Below, one piece after another: positions 15,989 through 25,250 of a DNA stretch of 64,000 nt. Origin of the DNA: Oribacterium sp. (GTDB taxonomy: Bacteria > Bacillota > Clostridia > Lachnospirales > Lachnospiraceae); assembly GCA_004554245.1 (NCBI GenBank), contig SFND01000005.1, positions 1-64,000 of the forward strand, given 5' to 3'. The translations under genes and the position numbers were made by a program. The notes under the pieces are model-generated. The model saw only the letters and a program-made list of their open reading frames with translations, was not told where the DNA came from and searched no databases. Numbering within the stretch: position 1 is the first letter of the stretch; every line of letters starts with the position of its first letter.

Positions 15989-16037
15989 TGTTTGCTCCTA
16001 ACATCGGTAGATTTCTACAGTGAAGTCAGGAGGGAGT

Positions 16038-16254
16038 CCGGAGGACCGGCAACAGAAACCATACGAAGCGGTCGTGAAGAATCAAGCCGGGTTCCCTTAG
16101 CGGCACTTGGTGTTATCTCTCCTTGGAACCCTCTGTCAACGCTGAGTTTTCATCAAGAAAACTCAGCGATTGCAGAGGGCCTAGTGCCGCTTAGGGGTCC
16201 CGGCTTAGAGTCTTCCGAGCGCGCAGTACTGTGTTTCTGTTGCCGGTCCTCCGG
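16038..16254 (+). repeat. 217-bp long-hairpin element, copy 1
   Basis: The outer stem is 22 bp and perfect (16038-16059 with 16233-16254). Inside follow AGCGGCACT/AGTGCCGCT, CCCTCTG/CAGAGGG and the tip CTGAGTTTT/AAAACTCAG. The length is exactly that of copies 2 (35489) and 3 (50325). The element lies between the divergent araC-like gene and glgP. There is no T-tract after the stem, so it is not an ordinary terminator. Confidence 0.8.
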
Positions 16255-16378
16255 CCCCCTGCTGGCTCGATGATAGAATCGTACCATAATTTGAGAATAT
16301 CTGGCAAGTAAATGATTGTTTTATGTGATATATCTTGATATAGATAGAAAATCAGATATCCGCTTAAAGGAGGATCTT

Positions 16379-18640
16379 ATGAATATTACAGAGACGTTAG
16401 AGAAGCTGAGTGGTAAGTCACTGAAGGACTGCAGCGATCAGGAGCTGTATCTCGCGCTGCTGGAGCTGGTGCGGGCGAAGAGTGCGGAGCGTGTAAAGCC
16501 GGTGCATGGCCGGAAGCTCTACTATATCAGTGCGGAGTTCCTGATCGGAAAGCTCCTGTCAAATAACCTCATCAACCTCGGGCTGTATGATGAGGTACGT
16601 GACGCGCTGGCAGCCGCAGGGAAGAAGCTGTCCGACATCGAGGAGGTTGAGCCGGAGCCTTCCCTCGGCAACGGCGGTCTCGGCCGTCTCGCCGCCTGCT
16701 TCCTGGATTCGCTTGCGACACTGAACCTGCCGGGCGACGGGATCGGCCTCCGGTACCATTTCGGCCTGTTCCACCAGTCCTTCGAGAACGATATCCAGAA
16801 CGAAAAGCCGGACCCATGGCTGACTGCGCACAGCTGGGCGGAGAAAACCGACGTGACCTACCCGGTGGAGCTCGCGGGGAAGTCCTATACCGCGCGTCTC
16901 TATAAGCTCGCCGTGACCGGCTACGAGGGCCGCACGAACACACTGAACCTCTTCGACCTCGATACCATCGACGAGGGGATCGTCCATGACGGCATCGCCT
17001 TCGATAAGACCGCCATCGATAAGAACCTGACGCTGTTCCTCTATCCGGACGATTCTGACGAGGCCGGCCGTCGCCTCCGTATCTACCAGCAGTATCTGAT
17101 GGTGTCCGCCGGCGCGCAGCTGATTCTCGCAGAGTGTGCGACCCGTGGCTGTGACTACCATGATCTCGCGGACTACGCGGCGATTCAGATCAACGACACG
17201 CACCCTAGCATGGTCATCCCGGAGCTCATCCGCCTGCTCGGCGAGCATGGCATCGACTTCGAGGAGGCCGTGGAGATCGTCACGAAGACCTGCGCCTATA
17301 CGAACCACACGATCCTCGCAGAGGCCCTCGAGAAGTGGCCGCGTGCGTACCTCGACGCGGTCGTTCCACAGCTGATGCCGATCATCGAGAAGCTGGATGC
17401 GCTGGCACGGACCCGCTCGGAGGATGCGTCGCTTGCCATCATCGACGAGGACGATGTCGTCCACATGGCGCATATGGACATCCATTTCACGCATTCCACG
17501 AACGGTGTCGCAACGCTGCATACGGAGATCCTGAAGAACACCGAGCTCCATAACTTCTACGAGCTCTACCCGGAGAAGTTTAATAATAAGACAAACGGCA
17601 TCACCTTCCGTCGCTGGCTCCTGGAGTGCGATCCGCGCCTCACCGCGGTGCTGGAGAAACACATCGGCACGGGCTTCCGCAAGGATGCGTCCGAGCTCGA
17701 GAAGCTGCTTCACTTCGCAGATGACGCCGCGGTGCTCGAGGAGCTCCGCGAAGTGAAGACAGAAAATAAGGAAGCATTGGCCGACTGGCTCCGCCGGACC
17801 CAGGGCGTGACGGTGAACACGGGCGCGATGTTCGACATCCAGTCGAAGCGTCTCCACGAGTACAAGCGGCAGCAGCTGAACCTGCTCTACCTCATCCACC
17901 AGTACCACGAGATCAAGGCGGGGCATCTGCCGGCGACCCCGCTCGTCAGCATCTTCGGCGCGAAGGCGGCGCCGGCCTACATCATCGCGAAGGACATCAT
18001 CCATGCGCTGCTCGTGCTGTCGAAGGTGATCGCGGCAGATCCGGTCGTGTCGAAGTGGCTGCAGCTCGTCTTCATCGAGAATTACAACGTGACCGCGGCG
18101 GAGAAGCTGATTCCGGCCTGCGATCTCTCGGAGCAGATCAGTCTCGCGTCGAAGGAGGCCTCCGGCACCGGCAATATGAAGTTCATGCTGAACGGCGCGC
18201 TCACGCTCGGTACGATGGACGGCGCGAACGTCGAGATCGCGCAGCAGGTGGGCGAGGACAATGTCTACATCTTCGGCCAGACCTCCGATCAGGTCATCCA
18301 CCGCTACGCTGCGGGGGACTACATCGCAGAGCAGTGGTATGAGGGCGATCCGAACCTCCGCCGGGCGATCGATTTCCTGACCGGCCCGGAGATGCTGGCG
18401 GCCGGCCATGCAGAGAACCTCTGCCGTCTGCACGACGAGCTCATCCATAAGGACTGGTTCCAGACGCTTCCGGATTTCAATGCTTACATCGTGCGCAAGA
18501 ACCAGGCGCTCAGCGACTACGCCTGCGATCCGCAGGGCTGGCGCCGCAAGTGCCTCGTGAACATCGCGAAGGCCGGCCTGTTCTCCTCGGATCGGACTAT
18601 CGCGGAGTACGATCGTGACATCTGGCAGCTCGGAAAGTGA
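16379..18640 (+). CDS. glgP: Glycogen/maltodextrin phosphorylase
   Basis: A 753-aa GT35 enzyme releasing glucose 1-phosphate from alpha-1,4-glucans. The N-terminal region has [14 protein letters not shown] and [20 protein letters not shown]. The PLP lysine is Lys601 in [14 protein letters not shown], followed by [20 protein letters not shown] at 16366-16373 fixes the start; an upstream ATG at 16316 in the same frame is unlikely. It is about 50-80 residues shorter than animal enzymes, normal for bacteria. A bidirectional terminator follows. With MalQ and the sugar importer downstream it makes an alpha-glucan utilisation block. Confidence 0.95.
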   Translation: MNITETLEKLSGKSLKDCSDQELYLALLELVRAKSAERVKPVHGRKLYYISAEFLIGKLLSNNLINLGLYDEVRDALAAAGKKLSDIEEVEPEPSLGNGGLGRLAACFLDSLATLNLPGDGIGLRYHFGLFHQSFENDIQNEKPDPWLTAHSWAEKTDVTYPVELAGKSYTARLYKLAVTGYEGRTNTLNLFDLDTIDEGIVHDGIAFDKTAIDKNLTLFLYPDDSDEAGRRLRIYQQYLMVSAGAQLILAECATRGCDYHDLADYAAIQINDTHPSMVIPELIRLLGEHGIDFEEAVEIVTKTCAYTNHTILAEALEKWPRAYLDAVVPQLMPIIEKLDALARTRSEDASLAIIDEDDVVHMAHMDIHFTHSTNGVATLHTEILKNTELHNFYELYPEKFNNKTNGITFRRWLLECDPRLTAVLEKHIGTGFRKDASELEKLLHFADDAAVLEELREVKTENKEALADWLRRTQGVTVNTGAMFDIQSKRLHEYKRQQLNLLYLIHQYHEIKAGHLPATPLVSIFGAKAAPAYIIAKDIIHALLVLSKVIAADPVVSKWLQLVFIENYNVTAAEKLIPACDLSEQISLASKEASGTGNMKFMLNGALTLGTMDGANVEIAQQVGEDNVYIFGQTSDQVIHRYAAGDYIAEQWYEGDPNLRRAIDFLTGPEMLAAGHAENLCRLHDELIHKDWFQTLPDFNAYIVRKNQALSDYACDPQGWRRKCLVNIAKAGLFSSDRTIAEYDRDIWQLGK

Positions 18641-18712
18641 TGTGAGGGGCGATATAAGATTCCCAGGCACCGCCGCTGCATAGCTGTGGAACGGGTGCAA
18701 CGGTCGGGCATA

Positions 18713-18756
18713 ATTCAAAATGGCAGGGACCTTTCGGGGCCCCTGCCATTTTGAAT
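18713..18756. terminator. Strong terminator after glgP
   Basis: ATTCAAAATGGCAGGG (18713-18728) pairs perfectly with 18741-18756. A- and T-rich tails are present on both sides, so it can work in both directions. Confidence 0.85.
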
Positions 18757-18786
18757 AAAAAATATAATATTTATTTTTAAAAAGTA

Positions 18787-18815
18787 TTGCACTATTTGGT
18801 GAAAAGTGTTAAATA
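18787..18815 (+). promoter_or_regulatory. Promoter of the sugar-importer operon
   Basis: TTGCAC at 18787-18792, a 17-nt spacer and TAAATA at 18810-18815. The operator at 18828-18845 begins 12 bp downstream of the -10 box. Confidence 0.65.
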
Positions 18816-18827
18816 TATGTTATCGGA

Positions 18828-18845
18828 AACGTTACCGGTAACGTT
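18828..18845. promoter_or_regulatory. LacI-family operator
   Basis: AACGTTACCGGTAACGTT is a perfect 18-bp palindrome with the central CCGG and flanking AACGTT typical of maltose-type LacI regulators. Neighbouring half-sites (GGAAACG, GTTAACGG) extend it. It sits just downstream of the -10 box, where a bound repressor blocks transcription. The LacI protein at 23855-25003 is the obvious candidate. Confidence 0.75.
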
Positions 18846-19004
18846 AACGGAAACATACCGGAGAACGCGAGAGCGAATCGCCTGGTCAATCTGCACAAAA
18901 TGCTTCAAGGCAGAACGTGCGGAAGAGCTCAGGTGACACACATCATAATCGAGGCAGCGATGGGCGCGGCTTCGAGCTTGCCCGAAGGGCAGAGAGGATA
19001 TGTT

Positions 19005-20396
19005 ATGAAGAAGATGAGACGTTTCACAGCACTGGGTCTGACCGCTGCGATGGCAGTGACAGCGCTGGCAGGTTGTGGTGGTTCGAACACCGCGAGCACG
19101 ACAGCAGCTGCGACGGAGGCAGCGAAGACCGAGGCAGCGACCGAGGCAGCAGCACCAGCAGAGCAGACAGCAAGCGGTGGTAAGGTTTACTACCTCAACT
19201 TCAAGCCGGAGCAGGCAGATCAGTGGGTAGACCTCGCAAAGAAGTATACCGATGAGACAGGCGTAGAGGTTCATGTACAGACCGCAGCGTCCGGAACCTA
19301 CGAGCAGACACTGAAGTCCGAGATGGCGAAGTCTGAGGCTCCGACCCTTTTCCAGGTCAACGGTCCGGTCGGTCTCGCAACATGGGATGACTACTGCATG
19401 GATCTCAAGGATACCGATGTATTCAAGGATCTCGAGAGTGAGGATTACGCTCTGAAGAACAGAGACGGCGTCGTAAAGGGTATCGCCTACGTTATCGAGA
19501 CCTACGGCATCATCTATAATAAGAAGATCCTCAATGACTACATCGCACTCGATGGTGCGAAGATCAGCGATATCTCTGAGCTGAACAGCTTCGATAAGCT
19601 GAAGGAAGTCGCAGACGATATGCAGGCGAAGAAGGATGAGCTCGGTATCGAGGGCGCATTCACATCCGCAGGCTTCGATTCCTCCTCTGACTGGCGTTTC
19701 AAGACCCACCTCGCAAACCTGCCGATCTACTACGAGTACAAGGATGACAACATCGGCTCCACCGATGCCATCAAGGGAACCTACCTCGACAACTTCAAGA
19801 ACGTATTTGATCTTTACATCACAGATTCCACCACAGAGCCTTCACTTCTCTCTGGTAAGACCGGTGATGATGCCGCTTCTGAGTTCGCACTCGGCGAGGC
19901 TGCATTCTATCAGAATGGTACATGGGCATACAACGACATCAAGGGCAACGAGGTTGCAGACGAGGATCTCGGCATCCTTCCGATCTACTTCGGTGTAGAC
20001 GATGCAAGCCAGGGTACCTGCACAGGTTCCGAGAACTTCTGGTGCGTAAACGATAAGGCAAGCGATGCAGATAAGCAGGCAACCCTCGATTTCCTGAAGT
20101 GGGTTGTAGAGTCTGACGCAGGTCGTGAGTCCCTTTCCAAGGAGATGGGCTTCGTCACTCCGTTCTCTACCTTCGCTGATTACCTTCCGGCAAACCCACT
20201 CGTTGTTGCAGCGAATGAGTTCAACAAGGATAAGACCCCTGTATCATGGAACTTTACCACGATGCCGAGTGAGCAGTGGAAGAACGTACTTGGTTCTGCA
20301 ATGCTTGAGTATGCACAGGGTACCGGCGACTGGGATGCAGTAAAGACCGCATTCGTCGACAACTGGGCAACGGAGTACAAGAACGCAAATTCATAA
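19005..20396 (+). CDS. Sugar ABC transporter substrate-binding lipoprotein
   Basis: A 463-aa extracellular solute-binding protein (family 1, MalE-like). It has a lipoprotein signal peptide with lipobox LAGC (Cys24), then an Ala/Thr/Glu-rich linker to about residue 60. The binding domain has YYLNFKPEQADQWVDLAKKY at its start and the TLFQVNGP and GIAYVIETYGIIYNKKIL segments typical of maltodextrin binders. AGAGGA at 18991-18996 supports the start at 19005. A hairpin terminator between this gene and the permease would keep the binding protein in excess. The substrate is probably maltose or maltodextrin, judged from malQ in the same operon. Confidence 0.9.
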   Translation: MKKMRRFTALGLTAAMAVTALAGCGGSNTASTTAAATEAAKTEAATEAAAPAEQTASGGKVYYLNFKPEQADQWVDLAKKYTDETGVEVHVQTAASGTYEQTLKSEMAKSEAPTLFQVNGPVGLATWDDYCMDLKDTDVFKDLESEDYALKNRDGVVKGIAYVIETYGIIYNKKILNDYIALDGAKISDISELNSFDKLKEVADDMQAKKDELGIEGAFTSAGFDSSSDWRFKTHLANLPIYYEYKDDNIGSTDAIKGTYLDNFKNVFDLYITDSTTEPSLLSGKTGDDAASEFALGEAAFYQNGTWAYNDIKGNEVADEDLGILPIYFGVDDASQGTCTGSENFWCVNDKASDADKQATLDFLKWVVESDAGRESLSKEMGFVTPFSTFADYLPANPLVVAANEFNKDKTPVSWNFTTMPSEQWKNVLGSAMLEYAQGTGDWDAVKTAFVDNWATEYKNANS

Positions 20397-20438
20397 TTTA
20401 AAACGAAACAGCTGATCCGGTAAGATTCGTAGCTGTGG

Positions 20439-20470
20439 TCTCCGGCAGATTGATCTGCCGGAGATTTTTT
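20439..20470 (+). terminator. Attenuating terminator between binding protein and permease
   Basis: TCTCCGGCAGAT (20439-20450), loop TG and the perfect complement are followed by seven T. Partial read-through here would explain high binding-protein and low permease levels. Confidence 0.8.
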
Positions 20471-20487
20471 TAGAAAAGGGGTTCAAC

Positions 20488-21330
20488 ATGGAAAAAGCGA
20501 TCAAACGTTATATGCCGATCTTCGTGCTGCCGACGCTGGCGGCCTTCACGGTCGGCTTCATCGCACCGTTTCTCGTCGGCATCTGGCTGTCGTTCTGTAA
20601 GTTCACAACCATCACCGATGCGAAATTCGTCGGTTTTATCAACTACGCAAAGGTCTTCGGCGACGCGACCTTCGTACACTCTCTGTGGTACACCACACTG
20701 TTCACGATCGTGACGGTCATCCTCATCAACTTCCTCGCCTTCGCCGTAGCGATGGCGCTGACCGCGAAAATCAAGGGCAATTACTTATTCCGTACGATTT
20801 TCTTCATGCCGAACCTGATCGGCGGTATCGTCCTCGGTTACATATGGAGCCTGCTTCTCAATGGTATCCTCGCGATCTGGATGCGTACTCTGACCTACAG
20901 CGCGACCTACGGCTTCTGGGGCCTCGTCATCCTGATGCTCTGGCAGCAGGTCGGCTACATGATGATCATCTACATCGCCGGTATCCAGAATATCCCGAGT
21001 GACCTCCTCGAGGCTGCCCGTATCGATGGCGCGAACAAGTGGCAGGAGCTCCGCTACGTGATCCTGCCGATGCTGATGCCATCCATCACTGTCTGCACCT
21101 TCCTGACACTGACGAACGGCTTCAAGCTCTTCGATCAGAACCTGGCGCTCACAAACGGTGAGCCGTCTCAGAAATCCGAGATGCTCGCCATGAACATCTA
21201 TACCACCTTCTATGGTCGAAACGGCTGGGAGGGTGTCGGCCAGGCGAAAGCCGTCATTTTCTTCATCATCGTCGGCGCAGTGGCACTGACCCAGAATTAT
21301 CTGTCCCGTCGGAAGGAGGTCGAGCAGTAA
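20488..21330 (+). CDS. Sugar ABC transporter permease, MalF type
   Basis: A 280-aa inner permease with six predicted membrane helices. The cytoplasmic coupling loop EAARIDGANKWQELRYVILP begins at residue 175, which contacts the ATPase. The N-terminus lacks the long extra domain of enteric MalF, as usual in Firmicutes. A good ribosome-binding site (AAAAGGGG) precedes it. It is separated by 1 bp from the second permease. No ATP-binding subunit is encoded in the operon, so a shared MsmK-like ATPase elsewhere is expected. Confidence 0.9.
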   Translation: MEKAIKRYMPIFVLPTLAAFTVGFIAPFLVGIWLSFCKFTTITDAKFVGFINYAKVFGDATFVHSLWYTTLFTIVTVILINFLAFAVAMALTAKIKGNYLFRTIFFMPNLIGGIVLGYIWSLLLNGILAIWMRTLTYSATYGFWGLVILMLWQQVGYMMIIYIAGIQNIPSDLLEAARIDGANKWQELRYVILPMLMPSITVCTFLTLTNGFKLFDQNLALTNGEPSQKSEMLAMNIYTTFYGRNGWEGVGQAKAVIFFIIVGAVALTQNYLSRRKEVEQ

Positions 21331-21331
21331 T

Positions 21332-22165
21332 ATGAAGAACAAGAAATTAAGTACCTTTTTAACGGTATTCTTCAGTATCCTTTCTGTATTTTACGTATAT
21401 CCGATCCTGCTGGTGCTGTTGAACTCCTTCAAGAAGAAGGCGTATATCTCGAAGAAGCCGTTCGCACTTCCGAACGCGAAGTCCTTCGTCGGTTTCGACA
21501 ACTACATCTCTGGTATCCAGAAGACCGGCCTCATCCAGGCAGCGTTTGTGTCCCTCTTCGTGACGGTGCTTGCGGTTGCCGTCATCGTCCTCTGCACCTC
21601 GATGTGCGCATGGTACATCACGCGTGTGCATTCGAAGTTCACGGCTGGCATGTACTTCCTCTGCCTCTTCTCGATGATCGTGCCGTTCCAGATGGTTATG
21701 TTCCCGCTCAGTAAGATCGCGAACATGCTGAAGCTGTCCAATCCGCTCGGCCTCGTATTTATCTACCTCGGCTTCGGTGCCGGCCTCGCGGTCTTCATGT
21801 TTACGGGCTTCGTCAAGTCCCTGCCGCTCGCGATCGAGGAGGCCGCGATGATCGACGGCTGCACACCGCTTCAGACCTTCTTCTATGTGGTGATGCCGAT
21901 CATGAAGCCGACCTGCATCACGGTCGCGATCCTCGAGACCATGTGGGTATGGAACGACTACCTGCTTCCGTCCCTCGTCCTCGACCTCAAGAAGTGGAAG
22001 ACCATCCCGATCGCTGTACAGTACCTGAAGGGCGGCTACGGTTCCGTCGATATGGGTGCCATGATGGGAGTCCTGGTGCTGTCGATCATTCCGATCATCA
22101 TCTTCTATGCATGCTGCCAGAAGTACATCATCGAGGGTGTCGTAGCGGGTGCTGTCAAGGGTTGA
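21332..22165 (+). CDS. Sugar ABC transporter permease, MalG type
   Basis: A 277-aa permease with six membrane helices and the coupling motif EEAAMIDGCTPLQTFFYVVM around residue 169. It ends in AGAVKG, typical for MalG-like proteins, where the last residues reach towards the ATPase. It forms the heterodimeric channel with the preceding MalF-type protein. The spacing to malQ is 138 bp. Confidence 0.9.
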   Translation: MKNKKLSTFLTVFFSILSVFYVYPILLVLLNSFKKKAYISKKPFALPNAKSFVGFDNYISGIQKTGLIQAAFVSLFVTVLAVAVIVLCTSMCAWYITRVHSKFTAGMYFLCLFSMIVPFQMVMFPLSKIANMLKLSNPLGLVFIYLGFGAGLAVFMFTGFVKSLPLAIEEAAMIDGCTPLQTFFYVVMPIMKPTCITVAILETMWVWNDYLLPSLVLDLKKWKTIPIAVQYLKGGYGSVDMGAMMGVLVLSIIPIIIFYACCQKYIIEGVVAGAVKG

Positions 22166-22303
22166 TCATGCCGTGCATCTGTGGCGCGGTAATGGAATGC
22201 ATGAACGGTGGAGCCCCTCTCCGGGAGGAGAAGTGCGCTCCGTCGGAGGCATTGGACGAAAACAGATGCAGATAGATTTTACCAGAGAGAAAAGGGGAGA
22301 CGT

Positions 22304-23848
22304 ATGGAAAAGGAAGTAAGGGAGCAGATCTGGGGCCGTGCAGCAGGTATTCTGATGCCGGTGTTCGCACTTCCCGGCTCGTATGGCATCGGAACACTCG
22401 GAAAGGAGGCCTACGGCTTCGTGGATTTCCTCGCGGCGAGCGGGCAGACCTACTGGCAGGTGCTTCCGATCGGGCCGACGGGCTATGGCGACTCGCCGTA
22501 TCAGAGCTTCTCGACCTTCGCGGGCAATCCGTATTTCATCGATCTCGAGACGCTGATCGATGAGGAGCTGCTGACGCGCGAGGAGTGCGAGGCGGTGGAT
22601 TTCGGCGCGGATGCTTCGCGGATCAGCTATGAGAAGCTGTATCTCGGCCGCTTCCCGCTGCTCCTGAAGGCGTTCGAACGTTTCGAGGAGCGGACAAGCG
22701 GGGAGGGCAATGTTGCGCCCGAGGCGGAGGAGAAGGAAGCGTATCGTCAGTTTATCCAGCATACGGTGCACTGGCTGCCGGCCTACGCGCAGTTCATGGC
22801 TGCGAAGACGGACTACCCGGAGGATTTCTACCGCTTCACGCAGTATCAGTTTGACAAGCAGTGGAAGCGCCTGCGGGCCTACGCAAATGAAAAGGGCATC
22901 GCCATCATCGGTGATATCCCGATCTACGTATCGAGCGATTCCGTGGATTTCACGGAGCATCCGGAGCTCTTCCAGCTTGATGAGGAGGGACAGCCGAAGC
23001 AGATCGCGGGCTGTCCGCCAGACAGCTTTTCGGCGACCGGCCAGCTCTGGGGCAATCCGGTCTATGACTGGGACTATCATAAGAAGACGGGCTATCACTG
23101 GTGGATCGCACGGATGCGCCGCTGCTTCGATCTCTTCGACGTGGTGCGTGTCGATCACTTCCGCGGCTTCGACGAGTACTACGCGATCCCGGCGGGTGCG
23201 AGCGATGCGACGGGTGGTCACTGGGAAAAGGGCCCCGGCATTGGCCTCTTCAATGCGCTGAAGGAGGCGCTCGGAGAGAAGCGGATCATCGCAGAGGACC
23301 TCGGCTATGTGACCGACACGGTGCGGAAGCTCGTCGAGGACACCGGCTATCCTGGGATGAAGCTGCTGGAGTTCGGCTTCGACTCGCGCGAGAGCGGAGA
23401 CTACCGTCCGTGCACCTGGCCGGCTAATGCGGTCTGCTATACGGGTACACACGACAATCAGACGCTGGCTGCGTGGGTGCGTGAGATCTCTCCGGTTGAC
23501 CGTGATTTTGCGATTCGATATTATACTGCGTGGAAACAGGGGAAGGGAGAGGAAGTGAACGTGCGCCCGCGTTCCGAGGCGGAGCTCGCCGAGGACAGCA
23601 GCGTGACGAGGGACTTCCTTCAGTCGGACTACACCGACGCGCTGATCGAGATGACGCTGGCTGCGAAGCCGGAGACCGCTATCATCCCGATGCAGGATTA
23701 CCTCGCTCTCGGGGCAGAGGCGCGCATCAACACGCCGTCGACGCTCGGACAGAACTGGACCTTCCGTTTTACAGAGAAAGATTTTTCAAAGGAATGCGCG
23801 GAGAAGATCCGGCGAATGACGGAGGAGAGTCAGCGTATCAGAAAGTAG
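22304..23848 (+). CDS. malQ: 4-alpha-glucanotransferase (amylomaltase)
   Basis: A 514-aa GH77 enzyme that moves glucan chains and releases glucose. The catalytic triad is visible: nucleophile Asp284 in VRVDHFRGF, acid/base Glu331 in IIAEDLG and Asp384 in YTGTHDNQT. The N-terminal GRAAGILMPVFALPGSYGIG is diagnostic. The start at 22304 follows AAAAGGGGAG; an upstream in-frame ATG at 22208 lies in a spacer and is unlikely. Together with the importer and GlgP it breaks imported maltodextrins. The LacI regulator gene starts 6 bp after its stop. Confidence 0.95.
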   Translation: MEKEVREQIWGRAAGILMPVFALPGSYGIGTLGKEAYGFVDFLAASGQTYWQVLPIGPTGYGDSPYQSFSTFAGNPYFIDLETLIDEELLTREECEAVDFGADASRISYEKLYLGRFPLLLKAFERFEERTSGEGNVAPEAEEKEAYRQFIQHTVHWLPAYAQFMAAKTDYPEDFYRFTQYQFDKQWKRLRAYANEKGIAIIGDIPIYVSSDSVDFTEHPELFQLDEEGQPKQIAGCPPDSFSATGQLWGNPVYDWDYHKKTGYHWWIARMRRCFDLFDVVRVDHFRGFDEYYAIPAGASDATGGHWEKGPGIGLFNALKEALGEKRIIAEDLGYVTDTVRKLVEDTGYPGMKLLEFGFDSRESGDYRPCTWPANAVCYTGTHDNQTLAAWVREISPVDRDFAIRYYTAWKQGKGEEVNVRPRSEAELAEDSSVTRDFLQSDYTDALIEMTLAAKPETAIIPMQDYLALGAEARINTPSTLGQNWTFRFTEKDFSKECAEKIRRMTEESQRIRK

Positions 23849-23854
23849 AAAGCT

Positions 23855-25003
23855 ATGGCAGCGAAGAAACTGACAATCAAGGAAATTGCCAAACTGTCGG
23901 GCATCAGTGTGTCGACCGTGTCGCGAGCGATCAATAACCACTATGACATCAGTCCGGAGACGAAGCGCCGGGTACAGGAGATCATCGATCAGTATGGTTA
24001 CGTGCCGAACAACTCGGCACGGAATCTGAAGCTGAATGACGCACGAAACATCGCGGTCCTCGTGAAGGGCATCACGAACCCCTTCTTCACGAGCATGATC
24101 AAGGTGTTTGAGAAGGAGTGCTCGGATCATGATTACGCCCTGGTGCTCGAGCATGTCGAGGAGGAGCAGGATGAGACCGAGCTCGCGGCGCTGCTCGAGA
24201 AGGAGAAGCGTCTGAACGGCATCATCTTCCTCGGTGGAAATCCGGTACAGTCGGTGGAGCGCCTGAAGCGTCTGACGGTTCCGTTCGTGTTCTGCTCGGT
24301 GGCCGTTCCGGATCGAAAGGCCTTCGCAGAGTACTCCTATGTGGCGATCGATGACCGGGCGGAAGCTGAAAAGGTGACGGATTACCTGATCGAGCAGGGA
24401 CGGAAGCGGATCGCACTTCTCAGCGATGCGGAATCCGATATCAGTAACGGTATGCTCCGTCTCGAGGGCTACCTGCATTCGCTCGAGAAGCATGGCATCG
24501 AGCCGGATCCGGCACTGATCTGTCGACCGATCTCGATTCAGAAGACCTATACCTATGAGAATGGATATCAGCGGACGGTGGACCTGGTCCAGTCGGGCAC
24601 GAAGTTCGACGCAATCTTCGCCATCGCGGACTCCATCGCGATCGGCTGTCTCCGGGCGCTTCGCGATCAGGGCATACGCGTGCCGGAGGATGTCGCGGTC
24701 ATCGGCTTCGACGGCCTCGAGATCGGACACTATCTGACACCGGCGCTCTCGACACTGCAGCAGCCGGTGGATGAGATGGCCGAAGCCTCGATGCACGCCC
24801 TCCTCGGGCTCCTCGAAGAGCGCGAGAAGGAAGTCGCCGCGAAGCTGGCTGGCGGCAGTATTGCGGAACGGCAGGATGCTGCGCGAAAGGCGAGCGACGG
24901 AAGCGCAGAAACGTCGGACGGCGGGGCATCGAAACCGAAAGAAAAGAAGACAAGATTCCAGCAGATCTTCCCGGGAGAACTAAAGATCCGGGAGAGCTGC
25001 TGA
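23855..25003 (+). CDS. LacI-family transcriptional regulator, MalR-like
   Basis: A 382-aa repressor. The N-terminal HTH and hinge are KLTIKEIAKLSGISVSTVSR, then AINNHYDISPETKRR and NNSARNLKL. A periplasmic-binding-like ligand domain follows, with AIAVIGFDGLEIGHYLTPALST-type consensus near residue 290. After residue 320 comes a roughly 45-aa Ala/Ser/Gly/Lys-rich stretch not seen in typical members, then RFQQIFPGELKIRESC, which is the normal C-terminus. It is the likely ligand of the palindrome at 18828-18845 and forms the end of the importer-malQ operon. Confidence 0.9.
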   Translation: MAAKKLTIKEIAKLSGISVSTVSRAINNHYDISPETKRRVQEIIDQYGYVPNNSARNLKLNDARNIAVLVKGITNPFFTSMIKVFEKECSDHDYALVLEHVEEEQDETELAALLEKEKRLNGIIFLGGNPVQSVERLKRLTVPFVFCSVAVPDRKAFAEYSYVAIDDRAEAEKVTDYLIEQGRKRIALLSDAESDISNGMLRLEGYLHSLEKHGIEPDPALICRPISIQKTYTYENGYQRTVDLVQSGTKFDAIFAIADSIAIGCLRALRDQGIRVPEDVAVIGFDGLEIGHYLTPALSTLQQPVDEMAEASMHALLGLLEEREKEVAAKLAGGSIAERQDAARKASDGSAETSDGGASKPKEKKTRFQQIFPGELKIRESC

Positions 25004-25014
25004 GGAAGAAATGG

Positions 25015-25043
25015 ACGAGGGCGGAAACGCCCTCGTTCTTTTG
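25015..25043 (+). terminator. Terminator of the sugar operon
   Basis: ACGAGGGCG, loop GAAA, CGCCCTCGT, then TTCTTTTG. The stem starts 11 bp after the LacI stop codon. Confidence 0.85.
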
Positions 25044-25060
25044 TCACTGTGCAGGCAGGG

Positions 25061-25099
25061 AACCCCGGAGGGGCGGCAACGGAGGCACAGTACTCCGGG
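25061..25099 (-). repeat. Relic of the 217-bp hairpin element (3' arm only)
   Basis: On the minus strand it reads GGAGTACTGTGCCTCCGTTG and then CCGCCCCTCCGGGG, matching the 3' flank of the 217-bp elements. The rest of the element is absent. An odd palindrome AACGGT-T-ACCGTT follows at 25115-25127. Confidence 0.45.
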
Positions 25100-25250
25100 T
25101 TTCCCCACTACCTGAACGGTTACCGTTTACGAAATTCTTAATTTACAGGAACTATATCTGAAAATTACGAAATACCACATAATTGGCTTCGAAATTCTGT
25201 ATAATAGTGGACAGATACTATTTTAAGTGCAGTAAAGGAGCGTAACGTAT

